Source: Cocos nucifera
Lineage: Eukaryota; Streptophyta; Magnoliopsida; Arecales; Arecaceae
Length of the DNA stretch: 64,000 bases
Assembly: GCA_006176705.1 (NCBI GenBank)
Contig: QRFJ01004178.1
Coordinates: forward strand, 124,001-188,000
Reading direction: 5' to 3'
A program made the translations under genes and the position numbers. Below, in pieces: positions 21,409 to 33,481 of this stretch; position 1 is the stretch's first letter, and every line of letters starts with the position of its first letter. Below the pieces are notes generated by a model. It was not told the origin of the DNA, searched no databases, and worked only from the letters and a program-made list of their open reading frames with translations.

Positions 21409-23023
21409 TGATAGGAATGCGATGCTGTCGTTAAGACACCGTGTTTATCAGTTTAATCCGACTTCTTAAAATCATTGAAAATGTATAGATAGTAGTGAGT
21501 CGGGTCGAATCCATAGGGAAGGTAGTATTTTAGATTTGAAATCTTTGATTTTTGAAAAGAAAAGAAGAAAAGAATTTGAGTTTTCAGAATCAAAAGTGAA
21601 GTCGAAAAAGAAAATAAAAAAAAGTAAAAATTAAAAGGTGCAGGAATTTAAACTTGGTACTAAGATCTACTAGTTAGATCTTAGCATCTACTTGCAAGGC
21701 AATAATTTAAAGTGCAGAAATTAAATTGCAATAAAAATAAAAAGTAAGAAATTAAAGTGCAAAAATAAAATTTTTATTAATTAAAATTTCAAAATTTAAA
21801 TACATAAAATTTAAAAAGAATAAAATAGCCTGATCTCTGATCTTGGATCGGCATTGGCAGAAAGATGGTGTAGAAGCTCGGCTCTTCTTCTCGGCACCCG
21901 TTGCTTCGAAGCAGCCTTTAACCCATAGCCTGGCTTCGCCCTGTACCAAAGCTTCACCTTGATCGGAGATGTTGATTTTTGGAGGCCTGGGGTCCTTTTT
22001 ATAGAGCTAGGAGGGCTGGATATTTTTTTCTAAAGGCAATATGGGACTAATGCCTTTGTAATCGTCAAAATATAAATAAATTCGGATAAAATTTGAATCA
22101 AAATAGCTCTGATATGACTCTGATAAATCTGATAAAATCCAGCCATTCAATAGGAATCCAACGGTCCAAAAATCATCAAAATCGGATGCAGATAAGCTCA
22201 GATCGGGTCGGATTAAATTCTGGCCGTTGGATCGCGCTTGATCGAGGAAATCTGGCCGCAAATCATGCTTCGGGAGTCTTGATCACCGCCGGCAGCATTC
22301 TGGACCGTCGGATCATCGCCTGGATCGAGCGCTGCCGTCCGATGGTGATCCGCGTGATGTTTGTATCTGAATAAAATTCGGAAGCAACCACAGCCGTCCG
22401 ATCCTGACCGCAAACAACCACATCCGTCCGATCGCGCAATAACTGTTCCCATGGACCGCGTGGACCGGCCGCACCGCACACCGCAACCAATCAGCGCCGC
22501 TGTTGTCGGACGAAAAGACTAAATTACCCTTGTGAGCCACGATAAATTTCTGTAGACCCTTAAGGGGTCTAGGTCCACCACGTGGCAATCTCTGATTCGC
22601 CGGAATTTGCTGAGCTGGCGGTCCACGCCTAGATCATGGACCGGCTGATGGCTTCAACGGCTGAGTCGGCTTGATGGCTTGGCTTGGCTTGGTGGCTCGG
22701 CTTGCGGAGCCGGCTGAGCCGTTTTCTTTTTTTATTTAATTTTTATTTATTTTATTTTTTTAAAAATTTATATCTTTTTCATTTTAGCTCCATTTTACTT
22801 GAAATTTATTTTGTTGTGATCAAAAAAATGAGCTCTTTCTATTGATAATAAAATTTTATTTTTCTAATTTTTATTATTTTTTATTATTTTTTAATTAATT
22901 TTTTAATTAATAAAAATATGAATTTTTCAAAAATTATATATAAATTAATTAATAATTCTTAAAAATTAATATAAATTAATTAATAAATTAATACTTTTAT
23001 TAATAAATTTATGATGTTTATCA
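21409..23023 (-). repeat. Athila A1 LTR, right copy (5' LTR)
   Basis: 1615 bp, nearly identical to 15741-17359, with its TATA box at 21996-22006 (element-sense -). Ends TTTATCA, followed by the GGATG duplication. Confidence 0.93.
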
Positions 23024-23510
23024 GGATGAGTCTACCTCCTATTCCTAATAAGGTTGCTAGGATACAAAAGGGCTATTAAGAGAGCCTCTCTCCATTATCT
23101 CATGTTTAAGAATCAGAGATCTTCAATTTTTTATAAGGATCTTTGCCCACATCAGGATGAGGTCCACCTTCTATTCCTAATATGGTTGGCTTTTATCCTT
23201 ATTAGGATGAGGTCCACTTTCTATTCCTAATAAGATAGCTGGGGTACAAAAAAGTCATTGAGAGGGTCTTTCTCCATTACCTCCTATTTAAGAACCAGAG
23301 GCCATCCTCGTTAAGACGAGCTTAACCTCCTGTTTAAGAATCGAAGGCCTTCTACTTCATTTAAGAATGAAGTTAGGTTGAATAATTTTCTACCATCATT
23401 CAATTTACACCAAAAATATGGATGTTAAAATAAGAATTTTTTTTTGGAGTGAGGTTATTGATAATATATTCATAAATTTTTTGAGTTCCAGGATTGTGGA
23501 AGTGTAGCCC
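23024..23510 (+). repeat. Tandem array right part and trailing sequence of the Tat-like element
   Basis: The roughly 182 bp units resume here (equivalent points 23025 and 23206) and fade by about 23350. The remaining 160 bp include TTTTTTTTTGGAGTGAGG (about 23433-23450), which could be a polypurine-like tract, but no LTR of this element can be confirmed before Athila A3 starts at 23511. Confidence 0.7.
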
Positions 23511-24126
23511 TGATAAGTACCATGAAAACACCATTAAAAATAATAATTTATTAATTAATTTATATTTATTTTTAAGAATTAAATATTTTTATTCATCATT
23601 TTTAGGAAATATATTCACCAATGGAAAGATCTCATTTTTCCTGGTTGCTATGAAATAAGTTTGGAGCAAATCTGAGTTAAAACGGAGCAGATATGAATTT
23701 TTCAAAAAAAATTAATTAAAAAAATTATTTTGGCTCGTCCAGCCAAGTCGGTGCACCGTAAGCCAACCGCACGTCCAAAGCTGATCTAGAGCCACTGACA
23801 TCAATGTGACATCAGTTTTATCATGGCTCATGGTAGACCTTTAAGTGAGGGCAAAAATTTTATTTCCCACCCATGCCATGCGCTAATTAGCTCAGGTCTG
23901 CGATACACCCGATCCATGTGGTCCACATGAATAGTTATTGCATAATCGGATAGTCCATATCTCTTGTGATCAATATCGGATGGTTCAGGGTGTTTCCTAT
24001 TTTAAATCGATCTCCCAGCTCTCTTATGGTGCAATCCGAAGGTCACAAATGATCCAGCCTTCGATCCAATGGCCAGATCTGCTTCAAAACTCGATCGGAT
24101 AGCTGATAAGCATGCTGAGATGAATT
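23511..24126 (+). repeat. Athila A3 5' LTR, first part
   Basis: Begins TGATAAGTACCATG, the element-sense start of the Athila LTR, and aligns in reverse complement with the right parts of A1 and A2 LTRs, including the GC-richer island (CCACATGAATAGTTATTGC, ATCGGATGGTTCA). Cut at 24126 by copia B. The last five bases, GAATT, are the target duplication. Confidence 0.85.
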
Positions 24127-24389
24127 TGAAGGAACCAGATCTAGGATTTTAGGACTAGATCTTGAAATTTTTTCTAGATCAGTAGTGGAAGACTTAAAAT
24201 TAATCTAATTAATTTTAAATATTAGATAATCCCTAGATCTAAGACCATATTATATGATTATTGTATGGCATTTAAATCTAAATCAAAAATAAATAAGAAG
24301 AAAAGGTTGATCATCAACCTAGATCTGCATTACATCTCATGCATGTATGAAAAAAATAATAGATCAAATCTATTACTTGAGGGAGTTAG

Positions 24390-26706
24390 TGTTAGATATG
24401 TGTGCCTAGAAGCCAGAATTGGCTGATACTTGTTGTACACTTCTAAAGACAAAATTATAATTTTGACTATAAATAATAAAATAAATTATTTTATATCATA
24501 ATGTATATTTAGTGTCTGTGATACATCCCTTGAGTTAATGGTAATGATAATTCTTATTTTCAAGAGTTGAAAATTTAAGACATGAATTTTTGTTATTAAC
24601 TCATAAAATGCTACCGACCGTAGGATCATCATAAGGATGGTGATTGATCCAAAAGATTGGTGTACAATTATTTCTTTATAGTAGATGAGTCTTGAGTCTA
24701 TGGTGTAGAGACATCAGAGCGAGAGTACAAATACTCATTAGAGAATGAGGGCATTGAGCGTGACCACCTCGAGCAGTCATAAGGAAGTCTACCTTCTTGT
24801 CGATGACTAGCTTAAAGCTACAGTGGTGTATCTGATTCTTTGATCTGAGGTGCATTGGCAGTTCACCTTGAGGCTATTATAGTTTGACTACATCATGACT
24901 CGGTCTTCTAGTCATTCGGAATCCTGAGGTGTATGTTGGCTATAGCATATTCATTATAGGAATTGGATTGCACCAAGAGGGAATCTATCTACCTCAGTAG
25001 ATGAGGAGCAGCCCTATGATGATTATGAGAATCAAGTTCATAAGCCCATAGCCATGGCAGAGTAAAATAATAGAAAGAGTTTCTATGAAGGTTTTCATAT
25101 CAGACTTGAATCAAATGATTAAATCATATGACAGAAATTAGGGTTTGACGAGTTCACCTTAATCCTAATCTGATCGGGGCTCAAGATAGAAGAACTTAAT
25201 CACACATGTAACTGCACCAAGAGGTTCATTTTTAGTTTTAATGGGTTGCCACTATATACTGTTAGGTGTCACTGATGGATTTTGGGAGCAATTAGAATGA
25301 TTTGGATGATCGATCATTCTAGTTGTCTGAATCAAAAAAGTTCTGATCCATCGGAAGGTATTTCGATGATGTCGATGATAGAGATCATGACATATCCCAT
25401 TACTATATAGAATTGAATCTAACTAGATCACACAAACAAGGGTTTGGATCTAGATATCATCAATTGGACTAATCCAGTTCAATTGATTTGAATTAGATTC
25501 AATTAGGTTCAAGAAAATTGTGCTAGCACACGATTGAGCCTAATGTTCTCCTTCTACAATCATTAAAAGTTATCTCAACTAAGCCAAATGTATTTGTGCT
25601 CACTCAGGTACCTTTACTTGATCTAATTGGAGCTTGTCCAGATCAGAAAAGGATTGTCTTAATTTATGAGATAAATTTGAGATAATACCTGCCATTTTTC
25701 GTCACCTGCTAATTCTTGTTTTTTGACTTTGGTCAAATATTGACCTTTGATATTTAGACATCTGTCCTCGTGTCAGGCGCCCATAGGAGAGCAGATAGGG
25801 GCTTATCCCTTTGCTAGAAAGAGAAAAGGAGGGGGTGCATGCCTAGGAAGGCATGCGCTTAAGGATAGGGATGCCTGGAGTCCCATCTTAAGGATAGAGA
25901 TGCCTGGAGTCCCATACAAATGGGACTCTAGGTTGCTTCTTGGAATCAAACTAGGTGGCGCCAAGGACTCTACTTTGATCAGTCTTGGTGCCACCTAAGG
26001 GTGTTAGAAAGGGGCTCTCATCTGATTGGATCAGATGATGTCATCCCACCAATCAGATTTAGATCTGATTGCATGAAGAGACATGATTGATCGGGATGAT
26101 GTGGCACTGCATGGTGCAGCAGGGTCTATATAAATCCTATTTGTGCCTAGCTTTAAGAGACTTCTCCCTTTGCCCATGATACATTGCTCTCTCCCTCTCT
26201 CCTCTATGCCTTCCTTAGATCCTCTCTCTCCTCTCCATGCCTAAGAGGCTTTGGGCTGATGTTTGGTGCGATCCAAGCATGAGAAAGGCGATAAGAAAGG
26301 AAGAAGGCAGCACTGCTGCAAGAGACGACATTGAATCTTCAAAAGTTATTTTGAAGACCTTTAAGATCAGATCCAGATATGATCTTTAGAGAATAGATCA
26401 AGAAGGAGGATATATCTAGATCCTGCCTGAGTGAATATCGATAGAGGTCAGGCGATTGCATGGCTGCATCTAGAACCTCAGACAATCAGCAGGATCATCA
26501 CAGGATAATTAGATTGCCTAAGAATAAGATATAAATTAAATCAAATTTAATTTATTTTAATTTAATTTTATTTTATTAGATCTATCAAATCAGATCTGAA
26601 AAGTATCAGATTTAATTTAGATTTAAGAGACAAAATTTTTGAAATATTACTCTTGATCAAATCAGATCTGAACGAACTTGACTCAGAAAACATGTTTTTT
26701 TCTTCA
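24390..26706 (+). repeat. Copia A 5' LTR
   Basis: 2317 bp, TGTTAGATATG to TTTTTCTTCA. A TATA box CTATATAAATC lies at 26126-26136, followed by a CT-rich stretch (26160-26235). Open frames such as 25747-25998 are not kept in the sister LTR. Confidence 0.92.
26126..26136 (+). promoter_or_regulatory. TATA box of copia A 5' LTR
   Basis: CTATATAAATC. The partner in the 3' LTR is CTATATAAACC at 29710-29719 and in the inverted LTR at 57143-57153. It lies about 575 bp before the LTR end. Confidence 0.65.
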
Positions 26707-26707
26707 A

Positions 26708-26721
26708 TTGGTATCAGAGCC
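26708..26721 (+). other. Primer binding site of copia A (initiator tRNA-Met)
   Basis: TTGGTATCAGAGCC, one base inside the LTR end TTCTTCA, matching the complement of the initiator tRNA-Met 3' end. Confidence 0.92.
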
Positions 26722-27822
26722 AGATTTTCATAAATTATTTAGATCTAATTTTAATTTAATTTTGATCTAATAATTAGATGATTTTAGATATCACATGAGA
26801 TATGATTAGATCTGAAATCAAAAAAATTAAAATTAAATAATTTAGATCTAAGTTCTACAAGATGCATGACTAGTTGTAGAATAGAATTATTCTATGTATA
26901 GTCTTGCATGATCATAATTTAATTTAATTAAGTTATAATTTTAGATTAATTTATTTATTATTTTTTAATATTATAAATATTATAATAAAATCTAAAAAAT
27001 AAATTAATTTTTGATTCATATAAGATATGATGAATGCATGTTTAGACTAGTTATAGAATAGTTCTACATAATTATCTAGAATAGAATTTATTTTGATGTG
27101 ATTAATTTAAATTTAATTTTTTAGATAATTATGAGATAATTTAGATCTGAAAATATGCATGATATGATACATGAGATGTATGCAAAATATATTTATAGTT
27201 AGATTAATTTTTATATATGAGATATATGATATAGATCTAACTAATTTTGTAGTTTTTATATTTTTGATTAAGACATTTTTCTTGGCCGTCCGATCATAAA
27301 AATAAAGTAGGATTTAAATGCCCTCTCCTCCCATTCGATGGGGTGTTCTTATAATGTGTAGGGGTGCTGCACGTTCCTCCTTAATTAGAAATCAAGAACT
27401 TATTTTCTATAAATCCCTAGATCTTGAAACCCTAGAATTTTATTTACATGTTTGTGAATCCTAAACTTAATTAAGAATTAAGATTATGAAATATATATTA
27501 GATCTAAAAATTGAGAATTTTAGATCTAAGACATATTCATAAAATTAGGTTCGGGCTTGGGTAGCTCAATTAGATCTAAGCGGTTGATCAAATCGAATCA
27601 AGAGTTGGTTAGATGGGATCAAGAGTGCTTAAATTGACCAGTCTAATAGGATTAAGTCTGGGTCAAGATCGAATCACATGAGTGATTGATCAAGCTAAGA
27701 CCTAATTAGGCTCAGTGGTTAGAGTCTGGATTGTAGGCTAATCTGATTGGTTTTGGCTCAATAATTTGGTATCTAAGGTAAGTTTGATAGATACAACCGA
27801 TTGATTTTTAATTGGGAGCTAC
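26722..27822 (+). other. Non-coding internal region of copia A
   Basis: About 1.1 kb, very AT-rich, without an open frame resembling gag. It contains an imperfect direct repeat around GATGCATGACTAGTTGTAGAATAG (first 20 bases shown: GATGCATGACTAGTTGTAGA, near 26870) and near 27035, one GGCCGTCCGATC (27284-27295), the word arrayed in the Athila LTRs, and TGGTATCTAAGGTAAG at 27767-27782, a weak match to the leader module. Confidence 0.6.
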
Positions 27823-28008
27823 TTGACTCGAATGCATTCTTATCGAGTTAATGGCATATCCCTTCTTGTCGAGAAGGATTACGTTGAGGTCAAGAGAGTC
27901 GACTTCGTAGACAATGTGGTGGACCCACTCACAAAGTGGTTGGGCCAGCAGAAGATCGAAGCCCACCTTAAGAAGATGGGACTTAGATTTGTAGCCAATT
28001 GGCTTTAG
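27823..28008 (+). pseudogene. Copia A pol 3' end (RNase H C-terminus)
   Basis: From about 27874 the frame reads KDYVEVKRVDFVDNVVDPL then QQKIEAHLKKMGLRFVANWL and stops at 28006-28008. It matches the last 44 residues of copia pol as seen in C1 (4326-4455). The 17 codons before it are not pol. This is the only coding remnant of the element. It may survive because it overlaps signals next to the polypurine tract. Confidence 0.85.
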
Positions 28009-28022
28009 GTCAAATGAGAGTT
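28009..28022 (+). other. Polypurine tract of copia A
   Basis: GGTCAAATGAGAGT directly after the pol stop codon and directly before the 3' LTR. Confidence 0.75.
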
Positions 28023-30290
28023 TGTTAGATACATATGCCCTAGAAGCCAGAATTGGCTGACACTTATTGTACACTTCTAAGGGCAAAATTATAATTTTGA
28101 CTATAAATAATAAAATAGATTATTTTCTATCATAATGTGTATTTATTATCTATGATACATCTCTTAAGTTAATGGTAATGATAATTCTTATTTTCAAGAG
28201 TTGAAAATTTAAGACATGAATTTTCGTTATTAACTCATAAAATGCTCCTGATCGTAGGATCATCATGAGAATGGTGATTGATCCAGAAGGTTGGTGTACA
28301 ATCACTTCTTTATAGTAGATGAGTCTTGAGTCTATGGTGTATAGACACCGGAGCGAGAGTATAGGTACTCGTTAGAGAACGAGGGTACTGAGCATGACCA
28401 CCTTGAGCAGTCATAAGAAAATCTACTTTCTCATCGATGACTGGCTCGAAGCTATAGTGGTGTGTCTGGTTCTTTGATCTGAGGTGCATCGATAGTTCAC
28501 CTTGAGGGTGTTATAGTTTGACTACACCATGACTCGATCTCCTAGCCATTCGAAATCCTGAGGTGTATGTTAGCTATAGCATATTCATTATAGGAATTGG
28601 ATTGCACCAAGAGGGAATCTATCTATCTCGGTAGATGAGGAGTAGCCCTATGATGATCATGAGAATCAAGTCCATAAGCCCATGGCCATGGCAGAGTGAA
28701 ATAATAGAAAGAGTTTCTATTAAGATTTTCACATCGGACTTGAATCAAATGATTAAATCATATGACAGAAATTAGGGTTTGACGAGTTCACCTTAACCCT
28801 AATCTGATCGGGGCTCAAGATAGAAGAACTTAATCATACATATGACTGCACCAAGAGGTTCATTTTCAGTTTTGATGGGTTGCCACCATATACTGCTAGG
28901 TATCACTGATGGATTTTGAGAGCAATTAGAATGATTTGGATGATCGATCATTCTAGTTGTCTGAATCAAAAAAGTTCTGATCCATCAGAAGATGTTTTAA
29001 TAATGTCGATGATAGAGATCACGACATATCCTATTATCATATAAAATTAAATCTAATTAGATCACACAAACAAAGGTTTAGATCTGGATATCATCAATTG
29101 GACTAACCTAGTTCAATTGATTTAAATTAGATTCAGTTAGGTTTAAGAAAATCATGCTACCACACGATTGAGCCTAATGTTCTCCTTCTACAATCATTAA
29201 AAGTTGTCTCGACTGAGCCAAATATATTTATCTCACTCAGGTATCTTTACTTGGTCTGATTGGAGCTTATCCAGATCAGAAAAGGATTGTCTTAATTTAT
29301 GAGATAAATTTGAGACAACACCTGCCATTTTTCATCATCTACTAATTCTTGTCTTTTGACTTTGGTCAAATATTGACCTTTGACACTTAGACATCTACCC
29401 ATATTTGATGCACCCATAGGAGAGCAGATAGAGGCTTGTCCCCTTACTAGAAAGAGGAAAGGAGGGGGTGCACGCCTAGGGAGGCATGCACCCAAGGATA
29501 GAGATGCCTAGAGTCCCATATAGATGGGACTCTAGGTTGCTTCGCCAAGGACTCTGCTTTGACCAGTCTTGGCACCACCTAAGGGTGTTGGAGAGGGGCT
29601 CTCATCTGATTGGATCAGGTGATGTCATCTCACCAATCAGATTTAGATTTGATTGCACGAAGAGACGTGATTGGTCAGGATGATGTGGCACTGCATGGCA
29701 CAATAGGATCTATATAAACCCTGTCTGCGCCTAGCTTTAAGAGACTTCTCTATTTTCCTATGCCACATTGCTCTCTCCCTCTCTCCTCCACACCTTACTT
29801 AGATCTTCTCTCTCCTCTGCACGCCCAAGAGGCTTTGGGCTAAAGTTTGGTGCGATCCAGGCAAGAGAAAGGCGACAAGCAAGGAAGAAGACAGCACTGC
29901 TGCAAGAGACGACATCGAATCTTCAAAAATTATTTTGAGGACTTTCAAGATTAGATCTAGATCTGATCTTTGGAGGATAGATCGAGAAGGAGGAGATATC
30001 TAGATCCTTCTCGAGTGGATACCGATAAAGGCCAGGCAATTACGTGGCTGCATCCAAAACCTCAGGCAATCAGAAGAATCATCATAGGATAATTAGATTA
30101 CCCAAGAATAAGGTATAAATTAAATCTAATTTATTTTAATTTAATTTAATTTTATTTTATTAGATCTATCAAATCAGATCTAAAAAATATCAGATTTGAT
30201 TTAGATCTAAGAGAAAAAAATTTTAAAATATTTCTCTTGATCAAATCAGATCTAAATGAATCTGATCTGGGAAATAGATTTTTTCTTTCA
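28023..30290 (+). repeat. Copia A 3' LTR
   Basis: 2268 bp, TGTTAGATACATATG to TTTTTCTTTCA, highly similar to 24390-26706 with an internal deletion of about 25 bp near 29540. Followed by the GTTAG duplication. Confidence 0.92.
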
Positions 30291-30295
30291 GTTAG

Positions 30296-30348
30296 ATATT
30301 CTAACTCACTGATCCGAGCTTGAGGATGAAGTTGCGAGTCATACACAT
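30296..30348 (-). repeat. Remaining end of copia B 3' LTR
   Basis: Continues 24127-24389 after copia A is removed and matches 33762-33815 of the 5' LTR. It then switches abruptly at about 30348 into the protease region, so the 3' LTR keeps only its first roughly 315 bp on + and the rest is deleted. Confidence 0.8.
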
Positions 30349-30860
30349 GTTATTCAATTGTCCACAGAAAGTAATGACACCATTCACAATGATATTACAA
30401 ACTCATTTCTTTATTGAAATTTCATAATTGTTCATGGCCAAAAGTTCTATAAAAATGATATTTAAAAAGAAACTAGGATAGAAATGACAATCACTAAGAA
30501 CAATGGTATGAGATTCAAATACAAGTTTTAAAATTTCTAAAGCTAGAACTAGAACTGATCTTCCATCTCCAACATTCAAAAATCTTTTGCCTTGCTTGAA
30601 TCTTCTACTGACTTGCAACTCCTGCAATAAATTATAAATATAATAAGGACTTCTAATATCCAATACCCAATCGATAATATCACAAATAGAGAAATTACAA
30701 GAAGTTATTATATAAATACCTTACCCAGCAATAGCTTGCTTCTTCCTCTGCCTGTTCGAATCTAGGGAGGCAATGTACTGAGGATAGTTCCTCTTCCAGT
30801 GCCCTCGCTTCTTGCAAAAGAAGCATTCAACATGATACTTATCAGGCTTGATTTTTCTGA
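30349..30860 (-). pseudogene. Copia B zinc knuckle and protease
   Basis: In element sense a CCHC-like knuckle reads ECFFCKKRGHWKRNY near 30775-30830 (C, C and H kept, last Cys is Tyr). The protease follows, ending at about 30403 after a WVLDIRSPYYIYNLLQELQ block (about 30620-30680), where the expected active-site D-S-G is D-I-R. The 5' neighbour is gag; the 3' neighbour, integrase, has been removed by the deletion ending at 30348. Confidence 0.8.
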
Positions 30861-30933
30861 TCTGGTCTTGCATAGATGTCCTAGCCTGAACTTGCACCTT
30901 CTTAGTTTTTTTCTTCTTATTCTTCTTTTCTTT

Positions 30934-31586
30934 TCAAAAGGGCCGAGAATGAGAAGGTGAACCTTCCACTACGTTCATCGACTCCTTATGGAGCTGATGA
31001 TCCTTCTCAAAGTTCTGAAGTAACCCCAGTAATCCATGGTAGTTAACTTCAGTCTTTGACATTCTATAATATGTAAGGAATGGGAGATAAGACTTGAGCA
31101 GTGAGTTCAGTATTGCATCTTTTCCAAGTTGTTTGTGCAAGAAAAAGCCGAGCTTGCTCAAGCGCTCTATCAGCTCGATCATGTACAGTACATGATCAGT
31201 GACAGAGGCTCTATCCTGTATTCTAGCATTAAAGATGGCACAACTAGTCTTGTGTCTCTCCATGTCATCGGGTGTGTCAAAGGAATCCTCCAATATTTGA
31301 AGCATGTCTTTTGGCTGAGCCATCTCAAATATGCGATTGAACTCGTCGCTCATCACAGCCAGCATAATGCAGTACACCATGGTTCGGTCATTGAGCCACT
31401 TCTGATAAATGTCTCTGATAGTTCACGTGCATTTGCAGTTGGCTCCTCAAGTGCATCATCCATTATCACATGTAGGATGCATTCATGCTCCAGGACAATC
31501 TTTAACTTTTGGTATTGTCTACCAAAGTTGGGTCCCACCAACTTATCATTGTCCAACAATGATCGAAGTGATAGGAAAGTGGCCAT
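30934..31586 (-). pseudogene. Copia B gag
   Basis: Starts at 31586 with SLRSLLDNDKLVGPNFGR just inside, the usual opening of a copia Gag of the UBN2 type. A frame change near 31355-31380 moves to the second frame (30934-31380), which holds MLAVMSDEFNRIFEMAQP, then DMERHKTSCAIFNARIQD, then HVLYMIELIERLSKLGFFLH and HGLLGLLQNFEKDHQLHKE. The same protein is readable at 54525-55110. Gag would build the particle; the frameshift inactivates this copy. Confidence 0.87.
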
Positions 31587-32364
31587 ATCTGCATAAAGAA
31601 AAATAATAACCTAATAAGTAATTGATTCATTAAATCTAAAGATTTGGACTTTAATCAAAAGATTCTCCCATTATTTTATTCGAATTGATAGCCTCTACCT
31701 CCAATTCGAGTAATTACCCTAATTCTTTAGTCGGTACTAGAATCCACATAGACTACACACAAGCCCAACTTTGGTTGGCCAATTCATGTGGATCTAAGGA
31801 TAGGTTCATAACTAATTATTTCTCCAAACAACTTCTAGTAATTAAATTTTGCCCCAGCCCCTGATCAGTTGGCTTTGGCCTTCTCAGAAAAGGATTCAGT
31901 TAGGTCTAACCATTAACATGACCATACTTGGCCCATCCAACTAATGAATGATCAGGCCCAACTTTGGTTGGCCCACCTGACCACCATTTAGAAAGATGTA
32001 TCCAAGAAATCATATAATGAATGATAATTCCATCAACCGATAAGCACCAGGCCTTTGGGCCTTCAATGATTATCCAACTGATGGACCCATTATTATCCAT
32101 TTTAATGGAAGGTAATGATTCAATTATCATATAACTATTTTATTTTAGGGATCTAATAATTTTAGAGGATTTAATTTGAAGATGAGGAAATGTTAGATGA
32201 ACCAGCTTGTTATGATCCTTCCACTAACTTCACCAAGTCAGCTTAAAGAAAATCATTAATAGGCTGGTCTAGGAGCACCTAAATCAGTCAAACTAATTTA
32301 CCTAGCTGAAATGGGTCAGCTCGAATAGTCAAGTGATCCGATCAAAACATAATTTTACTAAGAG

Positions 32365-32482
32365 GCCAGGTAAGTTTGATCAGTGGGAGGATCTGCCAAA
32401 GCTTTCCTTAGACATGATAAAAAATGACCAGGTAAGCGGGATGCTAATTAAAGACAACCGATCTAGTTTATCTTAGACACCA
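32365..32482 (-). promoter_or_regulatory. Two-unit leader module (copia B copy)
   Basis: On the + strand CCAGGTAAG at 32365 and CCAGGTAAGCG at 32428, GTGGGAG at about 32383, CCTTAGACA at about 32406-32414 and CTTAGACACCA at 32472-32482. Order, strand sense and the first spacing (63 bp, versus 65 bp in Athila A1) match the Athila module. Confidence 0.68.
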
Positions 32483-33162
32483 ACTGATTTAATTAGTTTC
32501 AATTAGATCAACCTAATAATTTGTGCTATACCGTGTAACCAAGAATCAAGTTCATCTTGGATCTCATTAAAGACATGGACTTGACCAACTACAACTATTA
32601 TAATTGATTTAGAGAATCCTTGACCTAATCTAAGATAATAATTGATTAGATTTAGTCAATTCTCTAATTAAGTCCATTCTTTAATCTAACCCTAGGACTA
32701 ACCCAATTAATGGACCTAATCCCCACTAACCCTTTTAACCCAATGTGTTATGATTCATTTCTTAGGATCTTCAATTTACAATCTTAAATCCTAATCAAAC
32801 AACTTCTTAATTCTTAATTAAGTTTTGGGCTGAAGGTTGGGGTTCGACTTTTCAAAAATGATTTTCATATTTGTAAAATATTTTTACAACATAGTCCAAC
32901 TAACCAAGTTGCATATTTGATTCATAATCAATATGCAAGTAAGAAGAGCATGAAACTACTTTGGATCTAATCCAAATAAGTTCATGAAATTGAAACAATT
33001 TCAACATCAATCAATCATAAGTCGACTTAGATGAAATCTAACATATTTATGATGATTAAAATCAGATTAAAATATTTTTAATTAGATTATAAATTTTTTT
33101 AAATTTAATCTAAAATTTTATTATCAAAGTTTTAGATCAGTACGTACTAGGACAACCTTTTC

Positions 33163-33186
33163 ACTGTAAGGATTAAACCTTACAGT
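33163..33186 (-). other. Hairpin in copia B leader
   Basis: ACTGTAAGG (33163-33171), 6-base loop, CCTTACAGT (33178-33186): a perfect 9 bp stem. A degenerate second copy lies near 33330-33355, and the B-prime copy near 52929-52950 can still form most of the stem with a G-U pair. Confidence 0.5.
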
Positions 33187-33481
33187 AGGACAACCTTATA
33201 AGATTAGTCCGTGCAATCTAAAATTTTATTTTTAGATTTAAAATATTTTTAAATAAATTATAAATAATATCAAATCATATCTAATAAATTTATGAATAAT
33301 ATTAGATCTACACAAATTAGGATAATCTTTGCACTATAAGGGATAAATCTTACAATAGGACAATCTTAAAGTAGTTTGTATGATCTGAGATTTTAATTTT
33401 AGATTTAAATATTAGATTATTAATTAGATCTAATTCAAAAATAATCTAAGCATGCATCAATAATCATATAATAATTAACTC

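Larger units (their letters stand above)
15741..23023 (-). mobile_element. Gag-only Athila retrotransposon A1 (non-autonomous)
   Basis: 7.3 kb element with near-identical LTRs (15741-17359, 21409-23023), TGATAGG to TTATCA ends, and a perfect 5 bp target duplication GGATG (15736-15740 and 23024-23028) inside the tandem array. Internal region on the - strand: tRNA-Asp primer site, long leader, a broken gag fused to a tail of unknown origin, non-coding 3' region, polypurine tract. There is no protease, RT or integrase. In the first 300 bp I see only about six LTR differences, so the insertion is recent compared with its neighbours. Confidence 0.93.
24390..30290 (+). mobile_element. Ty1/copia family A element (+), large LTRs, almost no coding region
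   Basis: Two LTRs of about 2.3 kb (24390-26706, 28023-30290) surround only 1316 bp. The target duplication GTTAG (24385-24389, 30291-30295) is perfect, so the ends are secure. The inside holds the tRNA-Met primer site, an AT-rich non-coding stretch, the last roughly 45 codons of pol and the polypurine tract. It is non-autonomous, either a fixed short derivative or a single deleted copy. Confidence 0.92.
31590..33481 (-). other. Copia B leader between primer site and gag
   Basis: Nearly 1.9 kb without open frames that are shared with B-prime (the frame at 31906-32130 is not). It holds the two-unit leader module (32365-32482) and, nearer the primer site, a roughly 170 bp duplication (about 33135-33400) with a 9 bp hairpin. 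The homologous leader of B-prime is 52814-54524. Confidence 0.75.

Noticed and set aside
31129..31596. 155-codon + strand open frame
   Set aside because: It is the antisense of copia B gag, which is the recognisable protein on the - strand.
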